Positions 9,020-18,493 of a stretch of DNA of 64,000 nucleotides are shown piece after piece. The first letter of the stretch is position 1; every line of letters starts with the position of its first letter. The notes under the pieces were generated by a model, which had not been told where the DNA came from, made no database searches, and saw only the letters and a program-made list of their open reading frames with translations. A program made the translations under genes and the position numbers. This DNA comes from Sutcliffiella horikoshii (lineage in GTDB: Bacteria; Bacillota; Bacilli; Bacillales; Bacillaceae_I). The stretch lies in assembly GCF_008180725.1 (NCBI RefSeq), contig NZ_VTEV01000003.1, positions 301,841 through 365,840 on the forward strand, in the 5' to 3' direction.

Positions 9020-10350
9020 AATTTCTAACAATGAAGGAAGCTGTTCCTTATATCTATTCCTCACTGCTTAAAGCAAAGCCCTTTCAACAGGAGGAGAATG
9101 ATGCGCTAACACGGGCGCCCCACTTAACGAAGGAACTATTGCACACTCTTGACCTTATCCCATCCAGTGACAAAGTAATTCTTGTCACCGGAAGTAAAGG
9201 AAAAGGCTCCACCTCACGTATGATGGCTGCCATCCTTAGAAAGATGGGATTGAAAGTTGGATTATTCACCTCTCCCCACCTGATTAATTATAATGAACGC
9301 ATTCGGGTGAATGGAAAAGCAATATCCGATGAAGCGTTTTTAACCTATTTAAACTCTCATGGATCTACCATTGATAACATTACCGCTTCCATTGAAAATC
9401 CCCAACATTACCTTGGGCCGACGGGAATCTTGCTATCTATCGCTCTTGCCCATTTTCAATCAGAAGCCACCGACATCAATGTCATAGAAATAGGCCGCGG
9501 CGGCACATATGACGACACGAATGTATTGGAAAATAATTGGGCTGTTGTATCAAAGGTCATGGAAGAACATTTAGGTTTCTTAGGGCACTCTTTGGAGGAT
9601 ATCATTAGGCATAAAGTTGGGATTGTGAAAGAATGTACGAAATATGCGGTGATTGGGAAACAGTCCGAGGAAGCATTGGAGATGATGCGTGAGTTGCTTA
9701 GCGAGTCAGCGGCTTTTTGGGGTGAGGAATACATGCCTTCTAATGTGTCTGCTAGCTTAAGTGGAAGTACGTTTACATTACAGACCATGTTTTCGAGGTA
9801 TGAGGATCTCTCCCTCCCATTATTGGGATCCTTTCAAGTGGAAAATGCGGCACTAGCGATTCAGGCGTGTGAAACAGTGATTGGAAGAGGGCTGCCGAGC
9901 GACTTATTGAAAGAAGCATTAAGGGAGTTAAGATGGCCTGGTAGACTAGAAGTGGTTGCTGATAACCCTACTGTAGTGTTGGACGGTTCCATCAACCGTG
10001 TTTCTGCTGCCTATTTAAAGGAAATCCTGCCACTCGTAGATTCCAAGAAGGTCGTTACTATCATTGCGGTACCTTCGAATAAAGATTATGAAGGAGTTAT
10101 AAAGGTGTGCAGTGAGTTTTCGGATGTATTGATTGTGACGACGCCGGATAACTCGCATAAAACGTTTCCTGCTGATGCACTTGAGGTTGCCCGGAAATAT
10201 CAAGCTGGGGCTATGGAAGTTGGCTTGCTATCAGAAGCTGTTGAGTTGGTGCAGACGTTTGAGCCCACTCTCATCTTCATTGTTGGAACACAGTCGATGA
10301 TTGGAAGTGCCAAGGAGATTTGGAAGGATTCATTGATGGATATTGGATAG
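9016..10350 (+). CDS. FolC-like Mur-ligase family protein
   Basis: This 444-residue protein belongs to the Mur ligase/FolC superfamily, which makes amide bonds through an acyl phosphate. It shows the P-loop GSKGKGST (59-66), TSPHL and NERIRVNG (85-100), EIGRGGTYDDTNV (158-170), EEHLGFLG, the lysine in RHKVGIVKE near 200, and WPGRLEVV. It departs from FolC at the LDGAHN signature, which reads LDGSINRVSA, so the substrate is probably not folate; a separate conventional folC lies 2 kb away. The start overlaps the preceding stop as ATGA, so the three ligases form one coupled operon. An ATP-grasp and a Mur ligase working together recall cyanophycin synthetase, where both are domains of one protein; that comparison is inference. 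Confidence 0.82.
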   Translation: MKFLTMKEAVPYIYSSLLKAKPFQQEENDALTRAPHLTKELLHTLDLIPSSDKVILVTGSKGKGSTSRMMAAILRKMGLKVGLFTSPHLINYNERIRVNGKAISDEAFLTYLNSHGSTIDNITASIENPQHYLGPTGILLSIALAHFQSEATDINVIEIGRGGTYDDTNVLENNWAVVSKVMEEHLGFLGHSLEDIIRHKVGIVKECTKYAVIGKQSEEALEMMRELLSESAAFWGEEYMPSNVSASLSGSTFTLQTMFSRYEDLSLPLLGSFQVENAALAIQACETVIGRGLPSDLLKEALRELRWPGRLEVVADNPTVVLDGSINRVSAAYLKEILPLVDSKKVVTIIAVPSNKDYEGVIKVCSEFSDVLIVTTPDNSHKTFPADALEVARKYQAGAMEVGLLSEAVELVQTFEPTLIFIVGTQSMIGSAKEIWKDSLMDIG

Positions 10351-10352
10351 TT

Positions 10353-10398
10353 TGCCGCTTCGGCTACCTCTTTGAGGGTCGCCGGAGCGTTTTTTTTA
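10353..10398 (+). terminator. terminator of the ATP-grasp/Mur-ligase operon
   Basis: A GC-rich stem (CGCTTCGGCTACCTC with GAGGGTCGCCGGAGCG) is followed by eight T residues, directly after the Mur-ligase stop codon. Confidence 0.9.
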
Positions 10399-10445
10399 GT
10401 TGGAGAGTCTTTATAGGAGGAACTTTGGAGACTGAATTTCTTGGT

Positions 10446-10573
10446 GGTTCTACATTTCCCGGATGACCTTCTACATTTCCCAAAGGAGGTTCTACCGTTT
10501 TGACGGAACCTTCGACCATTAACTGGCTAGGTTCTACCGTTTTCCAGCCACCTTCGACCTTTCAACATTTTTC
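10446..10573 (+). repeat. array A: 21-bp phased repeats, core TTCTAC/TTCGAC
   Basis: The core TTCTAC or TTCGAC begins at 10448, 10469, 10490, 10511, 10532 and 10553, exactly 21 bases apart each time. The two bases before the core alternate strictly GG, CC, GG, CC, GG, CC, giving a 42-base higher order. The rest of each unit varies. The array lies between the convergent Mur-ligase and valS genes. The remainder of this 355-base gap, about 10575-10705, is C-rich and I see only a weak hairpin ahead of the valS stop. Confidence 0.9.
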
Positions 10574-10705
10574 GACACTCCACCACCGACACCCCTTACC
10601 GCAGTCAAACCTCCGACAATCCCCACCCTCCCCAAACAAAAAAAATCCTAAGCAGACATCCCATCAAAAAGGACATCCACCCAGGATCTATCTCACAAAA
10701 AGCAC

Positions 10706-13354
10706 TTATCCCTTCAACTCATCAATGCGAGCTTGAACAGCATCACGCTTTTCTACATAATCTTTCTCTTTCGCTTTTTCTTCTTCAATAACATTTGCAG
10801 GTGCTTTCGCGATGAATCCTTGATTGGAAAGTTTCTTCTGCACGCGCTCTACTTCCTTATCAAGCTTCGCAAGCTCCTTGTTCAGACGGGCAATCTCCTC
10901 GTCTATATTGATTAGTCCAAGCAAAGGAAGAATCAATTCCGCTCCAGTAACAACTGCTGTCATCGCCTTCTCGCCGCCATCTAAGGCAACATCCGTTCCT
11001 ATTAACAGCTCGCTTGGGTTACAGAAGCGCTCTAGGTAAGAACGGTTGCCCTCAAGCTTCTCAGCAATCTCAGAAGTTTTAGCTTTTACAAGCAATTTAA
11101 CCTGTTTACTCATTGGCGTGTTTACTTCTGCACGAACATTACGTACGCTACGGATGATGTCTACAAGTAAACGCATATCTGCTGCCGCTTCCTTGTCCGT
11201 TAACTCATCGCGAACTTCCGGCCATTTTGCAGTCGTGATGGACTCGCCTTCGTGAGGAAGCTGCTGCCAGATCTCCTCAGTGATGAATGGCATGAACGGG
11301 TGTAACAGGCGCATGGTGTTATCTAGTACGTAAGCTAAAATAGAACGTGTTGTCTTTTTCGCGGTTTCATTTTCGCCGTACAATGGGATTTTCGCCATTT
11401 CGATATACCAGTCACAGAAATCATCCCAGATGAAGTTGTAAAGGGCACGGCCCACTTCACCGAACTCATATTTTTCAGCAAGCTTCGTTACTGTTTCAAT
11501 TGTTTCATTCAAACGAGTGAGAATCCACTTGTCTGCAACGGATTTTTCTCCGCTCAAATCAATATCCTCAAACTTCATATCGCCCATGTTCATCAAGGCA
11601 AAACGGGATGCGTTCCAAATCTTGTTGGCAAAATTCCAAGTGGACTCTACTTTATCATAGCTGAAGCGTAGGTCTTGACCCGGCGAGCTTCCTGTTGATA
11701 GGAAGTATCGCAGAGAATCCGCACCGTACTTTTCGATAACTTCCATTGGATCAACACCGTTACCAAGAGATTTACTCATCTTGCGGCCTTCTTCATCACG
11801 AACCAGTCCGTGGATGAGAACATCTTTAAATGGACGCTCGCCAGTGAATTCAAGTCCTTGGAAAATCATACGGGAAACCCAGAAGAAAATGATATCGTAA
11901 CCAGTTACTAAGGTACTTGTCGGATAGTAACGTTGATAGTCCAGAGATTCTGTTTCCGGCCAGCCCATGGTAGAGAACGGCCATAACGCAGAACTAAACC
12001 ATGTATCAAGAACGTCTGTATCTTGCTCCCAGTTTTCGATATCTTCCGGTGGGTTATGGTCAACATGGATTTCTCCTGTTTCTTTGTGATACCAAGCCGG
12101 AATTCGGTGGCCCCACCATAGCTGACGGGAGATACACCAGTCGCGGATATTTTCCATCCAACGCATATATGTGTTCTCAAAACGGTTCGGTACAAAATTA
12201 ACCTTGTCTTCTTGAGATTGAAGGTCAATCGCTTTATCCGCAAGTGGCTGCATTTTAACGAACCATTGTGTAGAGAGATATGGCTCGACTACTGCGCCGC
12301 TGCGCTCACTGTGACCAACAGAATGCATGTGCTCTTCAATTTTGAAAAGAACGCCACTTTCTTGAAGGTCTTTTACAAGCTGCTTACGGCATTCAAAACG
12401 GTCCATTCCATTGTACTTGCCGGCATTCTCGTTCATACTGCCGTCTTCATGCATAACCAGGATGCGCTCTAAGTTATGACGATTTCCGATTTCAAAGTCG
12501 TTCGGGTCGTGGGCAGGAGTGATTTTAACTGCACCGGAACCGAATTCCATGTCTACATAATCATCGGCAACGATTGGAATCTCACGGCATGTGATTGGAA
12601 GTGTTACCATTTTCCCGATTAAGTGCTTGTAGCGTTCGTCTTCCGGATGAACCGCAACCGCTGTGTCACCAAGCATTGTTTCAGGTCGCGTTGTTGCAAT
12701 TTCAATGTGGCCAGAACCATCCGTCAGCGGGTATCTCATGTGATAGAAGGCGCCTTGAACATCTTGGTGGATTACCTCGATATCAGAAAGAGCCGTCTTT
12801 GTAGCAGGGTCCCAGTTGATAATGTATTCACCACGGTAGATAAGACCTTTTTTGTAAAGCGTTACGAACACTTCGTTAACCGCTTTAGATAGCCCTTCGT
12901 CCAATGTAAAACGCTCGCGGCTGTAATCGAGGCCAAGTCCTAGCTTGGACCATTGCTCTCTAATATGTTTTGCGTATTCGTCTTTCCACTTCCACGCTTC
13001 TTCCATGAATTTTTCACGGCCAAGGTCATAACGATTGATTCCTTGGTTGCGAAGCTTCTCGTCTACTTTTGCTTGTGTCGCGATTCCTGCATGGTCCATT
13101 CCTGGTAACCATAGAACGTCAAAGCCTTGCATGCGCTTCATGCGAGTGATGATGTCTTGCAGGGTGGTGTCCCATGCGTGACCTAGGTGAAGACGGCCCG
13201 TTACGTTTGGTGGCGGAATAACGATTGTGTATGGTGTTTTGTCTTGGTCGTTTGTCGCTTCAAAAAAGCGGCCGTCCAACCAGTATTGATAACGGTTTTT
13301 TTCGATTGTTTGTGGATCGTATTTTGTCGGAAGGTTTACTTCATTCATTTCCAT
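10706..13354 (-). CDS. valS: valyl-tRNA synthetase
   Basis: This 882-residue class I synthetase charges tRNA-Val. The HIGH signature reads [14 protein letters not shown] near residues 48-61, the editing domain holds [15 protein letters not shown], and KMSKS reads [14 protein letters not shown]. The C-terminal coiled coil ([20 protein letters not shown]) is typical of ValS. Length matches the B. subtilis enzyme (about 880). AGGAGG precedes the start by 9 bases. It is controlled by a T-box leader upstream, and a dispersed hairpin repeat separates that leader from the start codon. Confidence 0.97.
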   Translation of the reverse strand: MEMNEVNLPTKYDPQTIEKNRYQYWLDGRFFEATNDQDKTPYTIVIPPPNVTGRLHLGHAWDTTLQDIITRMKRMQGFDVLWLPGMDHAGIATQAKVDEKLRNQGINRYDLGREKFMEEAWKWKDEYAKHIREQWSKLGLGLDYSRERFTLDEGLSKAVNEVFVTLYKKGLIYRGEYIINWDPATKTALSDIEVIHQDVQGAFYHMRYPLTDGSGHIEIATTRPETMLGDTAVAVHPEDERYKHLIGKMVTLPITCREIPIVADDYVDMEFGSGAVKITPAHDPNDFEIGNRHNLERILVMHEDGSMNENAGKYNGMDRFECRKQLVKDLQESGVLFKIEEHMHSVGHSERSGAVVEPYLSTQWFVKMQPLADKAIDLQSQEDKVNFVPNRFENTYMRWMENIRDWCISRQLWWGHRIPAWYHKETGEIHVDHNPPEDIENWEQDTDVLDTWFSSALWPFSTMGWPETESLDYQRYYPTSTLVTGYDIIFFWVSRMIFQGLEFTGERPFKDVLIHGLVRDEEGRKMSKSLGNGVDPMEVIEKYGADSLRYFLSTGSSPGQDLRFSYDKVESTWNFANKIWNASRFALMNMGDMKFEDIDLSGEKSVADKWILTRLNETIETVTKLAEKYEFGEVGRALYNFIWDDFCDWYIEMAKIPLYGENETAKKTTRSILAYVLDNTMRLLHPFMPFITEEIWQQLPHEGESITTAKWPEVRDELTDKEAAADMRLLVDIIRSVRNVRAEVNTPMSKQVKLLVKAKTSEIAEKLEGNRSYLERFCNPSELLIGTDVALDGGEKAMTAVVTGAELILPLLGLINIDEEIARLNKELAKLDKEVERVQKKLSNQGFIAKAPANVIEEEKAKEKDYVEKRDAVQARIDELKG

Positions 13355-13397
13355 CCTATTTCTCCTCCTGTTCTCATTTGTGGTTCTGTTGGACTCC

Positions 13398-13526
13398 GCT
13401 GTTGATTTCCGCGCCAGGCTTCGCTTTCCGCGGGGCGGTGCTTGAGTCTCCTCGGCTTCGCCTGTGGGGTCTCAAGTCTACCGCTACCTCCCGCCGGAGT
13501 CTCCGCCTTTCGCTCCAATCACCAGC
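13398..13526 (+). repeat. dispersed hairpin repeat, copy 2, inside the valS leader
   Basis: Terminal arms GCTGTTGATT and AATCACCAGC nearly match as inverted repeats; inside, GCGGTGCTTGAG pairs with CTCAAGTCTACCGC. The element lies between the T-box terminator and the valS ribosome binding site, so it would be transcribed as part of the valS 5' leader. Confidence 0.9.
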
Positions 13527-13545
13527 TGTGAATCTTTCGAACCAA

Positions 13546-13815
13546 ATAAAAAACTCCCTTCATCCAAATAAAAGGACGAAAGGAGTTAAGTTTCGCGGTA
13601 CCACCTTTTTTTACAGGGTGAAAATAGATAGACTATCCCCTGTACACTCAAATCTGTTAACGGCTCTCCACCGGTTTCAACTACTAGACGCAGTGCGTTC
13701 GCTGAAACTACTCAAGGGCGACCTTCCAATCCGACGTTCCTGAGAAACCTTTCAGCTGATGGTTTCCCTCTCTAAAGGGGTCTGCAATTGTACTCTTCCC
13801 TGTCACTGTATTTGA
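13546..13815 (-). promoter_or_regulatory. T-box riboswitch controlling valS
   Basis: Reading on the minus strand, the leader begins with an AGTA-type stem I (GGGAAGAGTACAATTG), contains the AGAGAGGG apical motif and ends with the T-box sequence GGTGGTACCGCG at 13594-13605. The intrinsic terminator follows at 13553-13588 (AACTCCTTTCGTCC paired with GGATGAAGGGAGTT, then T residues). T-boxes sense uncharged tRNA and let transcription continue. GTC valine triplets occur at 13720-13722 and 13733-13735 in the 3' part of stem I; I could not decide which is the specifier. No gene other than valS lies downstream. Confidence 0.95.
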
Positions 13816-13997
13816 TCCTTATCTTATTACCTTACTATGTTACATAAAGGATATGCTAATAGTCAATAAGCTTCTCCAATTTTTTAATAAGTTATGCACA
13901 AAAAGAAATATTTGTTCCGAACTGGGCACTATTTTCCGCACCAAATCATATCTTAGGTATATATACATCGAGAAAAGTGTGCTTAAGGAGGTACCAT

Positions 13998-14186
13998 ATG
14001 CGAAAATATAACCCTTATTCCTTGCCGCCATGGTTGAGACAGGTTCGAGGGGTATGCGCACAATTCATCATTCCTATCTGCGTCTTTCAAGGAATACGTA
14101 CCATCTTTCTTCCCACTACCTTTGACGTTCTCATACTTGCCATCTGCATCGTGGTTGCCATTTGCTTTCATTTGGAATGGATCTAG
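13998..14186 (+). CDS. small membrane protein, 62 residues, unknown
   Basis: AAGGAGG stands 6 bases before the ATG. The product begins with a basic segment (MRKYNPYSLPPWLRQVRG) and then has two hydrophobic stretches with four isoleucine/valine-rich turns, ending FHLEWI. I do not recognise a family. A strong terminator follows at once, so it looks like a single-gene transcript placed between the valS leader (divergent) and the chemoreceptor gene. Confidence 0.65.
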   Translation: MRKYNPYSLPPWLRQVRGVCAQFIIPICVFQGIRTIFLPTTFDVLILAICIVVAICFHLEWI

Positions 14187-14195
14187 GCCACCTGA

Positions 14196-14231
14196 AAAAC
14201 TGCCTCCAGATTGTCTGAGGCAGTTTTTATT
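14196..14231 (+). terminator. terminator after the 62-residue membrane protein gene
   Basis: AAAACTGCCTC and GAGGCAGTTTTTATTT form a clean stem with a T-tract just after the stop codon. Confidence 0.9.
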
Positions 14232-14335
14232 TGGTTTTTCGACACATTCCCTATAGCTTATTTCCTAAAAATCATCCATAATACTACATAAAGATATGAA
14301 TTTTCTACCAATTTCGACTTTAAAAGGAGACGTCC

Positions 14336-15643
14336 ATGATTTCATTTATGCAAAAACCTAAAAAGATTCTTTACACTGCTGAGATGCAGTTTCCGGAAAG
14401 ACAAGAAGTTGTCGGCCATTCAAAGGATACGGATTTGGCAAGCCGACTTTATTATATGGGTTTCACAAAGGAACATCTGCAAGCTTTACAAAATGCAAAA
14501 CCCGTCATATTTGAACTACTAGATGAAGTACTTGAAAAGGTACTAGAACATTTATATAAACAACCTCCGATGAAACAGGTTGCCACAAGCAACTCTAGTA
14601 AGGAAAGACTGAAGGCCGTATTTGTTCTCTATTTTCAAAGTTTGTTAAGCGGAAAACTTGATGAAGACTTCTATAAGATGCGAAAAAGAATCGGACAAAC
14701 TCACAACGGGGTACATCTGCCTGTCACATGGTTTTTGGCGACCTATTCTGCCATGCAGACCCTTCTCCTTCCGAAAGTGGTGGAGTTGCTTCAGGACAGC
14801 CCAAAAGACCTTGTTACTACGCTAACCGCGTTAACACATATTATAAACTTGGACTCACAGCTTGTCGTGGAAGAGTATATCCATGTGCGTATTGACTTGC
14901 TTGAACAAGCAAATGAAGCAAACCGGATATTGCAGGCTGAGCTTACTAAAATTAGTGAAGAAGTTGCCGGTACCGTGACAGAAACGGAAGAGACGATTCA
15001 AACTGTAACCTTAAAAGCTGAAGAAGTTTTGAAGGACACCGATCTCACACAAAAAAGCAGTCAAAACTTGCTGCACCTAACTAATGACAATGAGATGCAG
15101 ATGGAGAAAATGGTAGGAAATTTTGAGGAAGTCATGAAGGAAGTCAGTCAGTCACTTGAAGAAATGCACACATTGAAATCGGTATCAGAAGAAATTATCA
15201 CGATGACACAAGGAATCGACAATATCGCCGATCAAACAAACCTATTGGCACTGAACGCTTCCATTGAAGCAGCACGTGCCGGTGATGAAGGACGAGGATT
15301 CGCGGTTGTTGCGAGTGAAGTACGCAAACTTGCCGAAAGCTCGAAGGAACTTAGCAGCAAAATCAAAGTACTTATTGATAAGAGTGATCAGCAAATCACC
15401 AATGTGACGAGCATGATGTCATCTATGCACAAAGTGACTGAGCAGTCTCAGCAGAATATCGTCCAAGTGAAGGGTGGCATTGTCACAGTCAAAATGGAGA
15501 TGGATAACTATTTGGACCGTTTCAACAAAAACAAAGCAGACCTTGATATCATTGTTAATTCTTTTAAAGAAATTAATCAATCGACAGTCAACTTGTCGGT
15601 GTTGACTGATGCGTTGCTGGCAAAAGCCGTTCATAAAGCATAA
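14336..15643 (+). CDS. globin-coupled methyl-accepting chemotaxis protein (HemAT-like)
   Basis: This soluble chemoreceptor of 435 residues has an N-terminal protoglobin sensor (about 20-190) and a C-terminal signalling domain. The probable haem-binding histidine is in [15 protein letters not shown]. The signalling hairpin tip [20 protein letters not shown] followed by [17 protein letters not shown] is the hallmark of MCPs. No transmembrane segment is visible. By family it would sense oxygen through haem and signal to CheA. AAAAGGAG precedes the first ATG by 7 bases. It stands alone and ends at a shared terminator with ysxE. Confidence 0.9.
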   Translation: MISFMQKPKKILYTAEMQFPERQEVVGHSKDTDLASRLYYMGFTKEHLQALQNAKPVIFELLDEVLEKVLEHLYKQPPMKQVATSNSSKERLKAVFVLYFQSLLSGKLDEDFYKMRKRIGQTHNGVHLPVTWFLATYSAMQTLLLPKVVELLQDSPKDLVTTLTALTHIINLDSQLVVEEYIHVRIDLLEQANEANRILQAELTKISEEVAGTVTETEETIQTVTLKAEEVLKDTDLTQKSSQNLLHLTNDNEMQMEKMVGNFEEVMKEVSQSLEEMHTLKSVSEEIITMTQGIDNIADQTNLLALNASIEAARAGDEGRGFAVVASEVRKLAESSKELSSKIKVLIDKSDQQITNVTSMMSSMHKVTEQSQQNIVQVKGGIVTVKMEMDNYLDRFNKNKADLDIIVNSFKEINQSTVNLSVLTDALLAKAVHKA

Positions 15644-15646
15644 AAA

Positions 15647-15692
15647 AGCAGGCCCATCCAGCTTAACTGGTTTGGGCCTCTTTGTTTTTATT
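15647..15692. terminator. shared terminator between the chemoreceptor and ysxE
   Basis: AGGCCCATCCAG and CTGGTTTGGGCCT form a stem followed by CTTTGTTTTTATT on the plus strand; AAAAAA precedes it, so it may also serve ysxE, whose 3' end it overlaps. Confidence 0.8.
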
Positions 15693-16703
15693 CTGCTCTT
15701 CAATCTGATTGATCCTGCCTGCTACATATTCAATATTTTTGGCAAGCCAATAGCTTCCCTGAATTCTTTTCACTAACTCCCGCTCCGAGTGTGCTCTTCT
15801 TTGGTTTGGAATAGGAGGCTGTTGAAACTGCGTTACTGCCTGCATAAAGGACGCGGGATGCGAAAGATAACTGAGCGTAAGATCTTTTTCATAATCTTGC
15901 AGGCTGAATCCCTTTTGATATTCGTAGAACCAGTCAATACAGTCGTCACAAAATAGTGGATATGTTCGTAAATATCGTTGATAAAAGGAGATAAGGTCGT
16001 TTGCAGGTGCGGCTTGCTTTGCTCTTTCCCAGCTTATAAAATAGCCCCTGCCCTCTGTATCTTTTACAAAGTGGTGAAACGATACCCTACCATGTGTCAT
16101 AGCCACACGGTGTTTTTTCGTTTCCTTCACCGCCTCCTGCCAGTTTTCCAGTTTTTGCAGGGAAAATTTCTGAGCAAGTGATATTTCATGGGCGTAAGTG
16201 CAAACTTGAAGCTCAAACGGGGACATATACAGCTTTTTCTCACATACATCCACAAACTTCTCTAAGTCCTCTTGCTCTTTCGTCCATTCCTCCGAAAGCC
16301 GGTCGTAAAATGAGGTAATCTCCTTTTCTGGATACTCCTTTTCTTGAACCGTCATGTTATGAAGTTTGGCAAGTTCTTTGAACATCAAGCTGTCCTTGAA
16401 ATCCAGCTCCCGCTCCTCATTGTCCTCAATCCAAGGCATCAAGTAGTATGCATCAGAGTAACTTTCAATAAAATAATACCCTTGCCTTGTCTGATAGATG
16501 GGAACCACCGTTTTGATTCCACGCTGGAAGAGAGAATGAATATTTCGGAATAATGGATATGCATGTTGTTTCTTAATTTTCTTGAGGGCAAATGCTCCTT
16601 TATTCGTTGCAACTCTCCAAACCCCACTATGCTGTTCTATATATTCTGGAACGATGCCATATTGATACACTAACTCTTCTACGCTTTGCTCATTTGTCTG
16701 CAT
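15663..16703 (-). CDS. ysxE: CotS-family spore coat kinase-like protein YsxE
   Basis: This 346-residue protein belongs to the CotS/YsxE family, aminoglycoside-phosphotransferase-like proteins made in the mother cell and found in the spore coat. The N-lobe shows GVWRVATNKGAFALKKI and the catalytic region reads VAMTHGRVSFHHFV, where a usual HGD is HGR, followed by WERAKQAAPANDL; so kinase activity is doubtful. Its place just downstream of spoVID is the same as in B. subtilis. Confidence 0.85.
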   Translation of the reverse strand: MQTNEQSVEELVYQYGIVPEYIEQHSGVWRVATNKGAFALKKIKKQHAYPLFRNIHSLFQRGIKTVVPIYQTRQGYYFIESYSDAYYLMPWIEDNEERELDFKDSLMFKELAKLHNMTVQEKEYPEKEITSFYDRLSEEWTKEQEDLEKFVDVCEKKLYMSPFELQVCTYAHEISLAQKFSLQKLENWQEAVKETKKHRVAMTHGRVSFHHFVKDTEGRGYFISWERAKQAAPANDLISFYQRYLRTYPLFCDDCIDWFYEYQKGFSLQDYEKDLTLSYLSHPASFMQAVTQFQQPPIPNQRRAHSERELVKRIQGSYWLAKNIEYVAGRINQIEEQNKNKEAQTS

Positions 16704-16736
16704 CGCGAAAACTCACTTCCTCTGATATTTTCAGGT

Positions 16737-16775
16737 AAAAAAGAAGTGAGAAAAGGTCACCCCTTCCTCACTTTC
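16737..16775 (-). terminator. intercistronic hairpin between spoVID and ysxE
   Basis: AAGTGAGGAAGGGGTGACC can fold with TTTTCTCACTT, followed by CTTTTTT, within the short gap between spoVID and ysxE. It would reduce ysxE expression or end the spoVID transcript. Confidence 0.6.
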
Positions 16776-16787
16776 CTCCAAAGCCGG

Positions 16788-18038
16788 TTATTGACTCTTA
16801 GAGGAAGCCTTTACCGGAATATATAACAACTGCCCCTCATTGATGTGGTCATCTGTGGAAAGCCTATTGACTCTGATCAACTGCTGAATGGAGACATCGT
16901 ATCGTTCAGCAATATGGTCCATCGATTCTCCTTGCTGCACAATACATATTTTCAATTTGGTGAAATCATCTCCACCTTCATCTGCAAAAATCTTGGTCAG
17001 GGATAAATCATTCTCATCCCTTGGCTCATCGGAATAGTTCTCATATTGCTGCGGATCTGCAACCGCCTGTTGGCCCTGCCTTTTATCAAATAGGGAAACA
17101 ACGTTTGATGCTTCATCCTCGTTTTGATAGTGTTTACCTGCATGTAAAGAATGTAGTGGGGCATACGCATCCTCTTCTTTATTTTGATAAATAAAGTCTG
17201 CAGGATTATATGGTGCTTCTTCTTCTACTGCAGGCGTTTTTCGTGCCTCTACTTCAAACGGGGCATAATCGCCTTCTTCATTGTAATTGTATTGCATGTT
17301 TCTATCTATCTCATCTTGATTAAGAATCTCTTCTTCTTCGTCTTCATCGTCCTCTGTATAGTACTGGTAGGTATCTTCTTCGTATTCATTATCGGAGTTT
17401 GCACTGCGATACATTGGTTCGTATTCGAAAGCTTCTTCTTGCTCTTCTTGCTCTTCTTGTGTAGCTTCTGTTTCTTGTTCTGTTTCAGTTTCTTCTTCGT
17501 AAAGATGTGATTGGTTTTGTGAAGCATATGATTCTTCATGGTCCCGGTTAGGTTCCACTTCATATTCAAATGATTCTTCCTGATCCTCTTCCCAGGCCGG
17601 GGCGCTTTGCTGATGCCCGTATATTCCAGAGATGGACAACTCCGCGTCCAATTGCAGGCATCCTCGAGTTGGGACGCTGTAGTCGAATGACTCTATCGCC
17701 ACATAAATATCGTCTAAACTCTGAATTCTGTTCTTTGGTATCGTAATATCGACCGGAAAACGATGGTTCAATACGCAGACGCCATCTTCTCGCTGCTCTA
17801 CTTCCTGTACAACACGGGCTTGAGGTTGATACTCTTCCTCATCATCCGCCTCCGCATTCACATGATATTCCCCCGCTAATAATAAAGCTCCACGTATGGA
17901 AACATATTGGTCCTGCTCATAAATTTGTATATCAGGATCTAACGCAATGGAGATAAGCTCAGATACTTCCTGTCCCTTTTGAAACCATATCGATTCCTCT
18001 ACTGAAAACCGCAAGCACGATTGCTGTTCTGAAGACAA
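16788..18038 (-). CDS. spoVID: stage VI sporulation protein D, coat morphogenesis
   Basis: This protein of about 416 residues directs encasement of the spore by coat proteins. The N-terminal domain LRFSVEESIWFQKGQEVSEL and LDPDIQIYEQDQYVSI matches SpoVID strongly. The middle (about 150-330) is extremely acidic, rich in Glu, Gln and Tyr. The C-terminus is a LysM domain (CIVQQGESMDHIAERYDVS through INEGQLLYIP), which in B. subtilis contributes to binding SafA and spore surface components. I chose a TTG start 6 bases after AAAGGAGG. The gap 18039-18493 upstream carries no gene. Confidence 0.93.
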   Translation of the reverse strand: MSSEQQSCLRFSVEESIWFQKGQEVSELISIALDPDIQIYEQDQYVSIRGALLLAGEYHVNAEADDEEEYQPQARVVQEVEQREDGVCVLNHRFPVDITIPKNRIQSLDDIYVAIESFDYSVPTRGCLQLDAELSISGIYGHQQSAPAWEEDQEESFEYEVEPNRDHEESYASQNQSHLYEEETETEQETEATQEEQEEQEEAFEYEPMYRSANSDNEYEEDTYQYYTEDDEDEEEEILNQDEIDRNMQYNYNEEGDYAPFEVEARKTPAVEEEAPYNPADFIYQNKEEDAYAPLHSLHAGKHYQNEDEASNVVSLFDKRQGQQAVADPQQYENYSDEPRDENDLSLTKIFADEGGDDFTKLKICIVQQGESMDHIAERYDVSIQQLIRVNRLSTDDHINEGQLLYIPVKASSKSQ

Positions 18039-18251
18039 AGGGGTTCCTCCTTTCACACCTATCAAAAATTTACTATATCAATAAAGATGTATGATGAGAT
18101 TTGGGAGAATATGAATAGTTAAGAGAAAAATTTGAAAGGGGGGTCAGACCCTTGCAGGAGATTTGCGGTGTGTGTAGAAGGGAAATTTGAATTTTTGGCG
18201 TGTTAGTTAGATTGTATGATTCGGGTGGTGATTTGATGTTAGGTTGTTTGG

Positions 18252-18398
18252 TCTTGGTGGAATTCTGGTAGGGGGTTTGGGATAAGTGTAGAAGGTTTCG
18301 TATAAACGGTAGAAGTGTGGCTGGGAAATGTAGAAAGTGTCTTAGGAAATGTAGAAGGTATCTGGGGAAATGTAGAAGCTCGCCTGAAAAATGCACAA
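18252..18398 (-). repeat. array B: 21-bp phased repeats, same core as array A
   Basis: On the plus strand GTAGAA (GCACAA in the last unit) begins at 18288, 18309, 18330, 18351, 18372 and 18393, exactly 21 bases apart; a degenerate unit precedes at about 18267. Read on the minus strand the core is TTCTACATTTCC, identical to array A. It lies between the hemL 3' end and spoVID. The rest of the gap, 18066-18250, shows nothing I can name. Confidence 0.9.
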
Positions 18399-18427
18399 CA
18401 TCTATCTTCAAGAATAAAACAGAAATC

Positions 18428-18468
18428 AAAAAGCCCACCCCAATGCATTCTCATGCATGGGAGTGGAC
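18428..18468 (-). terminator. terminator of the hem operon after hemL
   Basis: CCACTCCCATGCAT pairs with ATGCATTGGGGTGG, followed on the minus strand by GCTTTTTGATT, directly past the hemL stop codon. Confidence 0.85.
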
Positions 18469-18493
18469 CTCACCTCAAAAAGAAAATCAATTA

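Noticed and set aside
10628-10705. Terminator after valS
   Set aside because: ATCCT and AGGAT give only a five-base outer stem; the inner GGATGTC copies are direct, not inverted, repeats.
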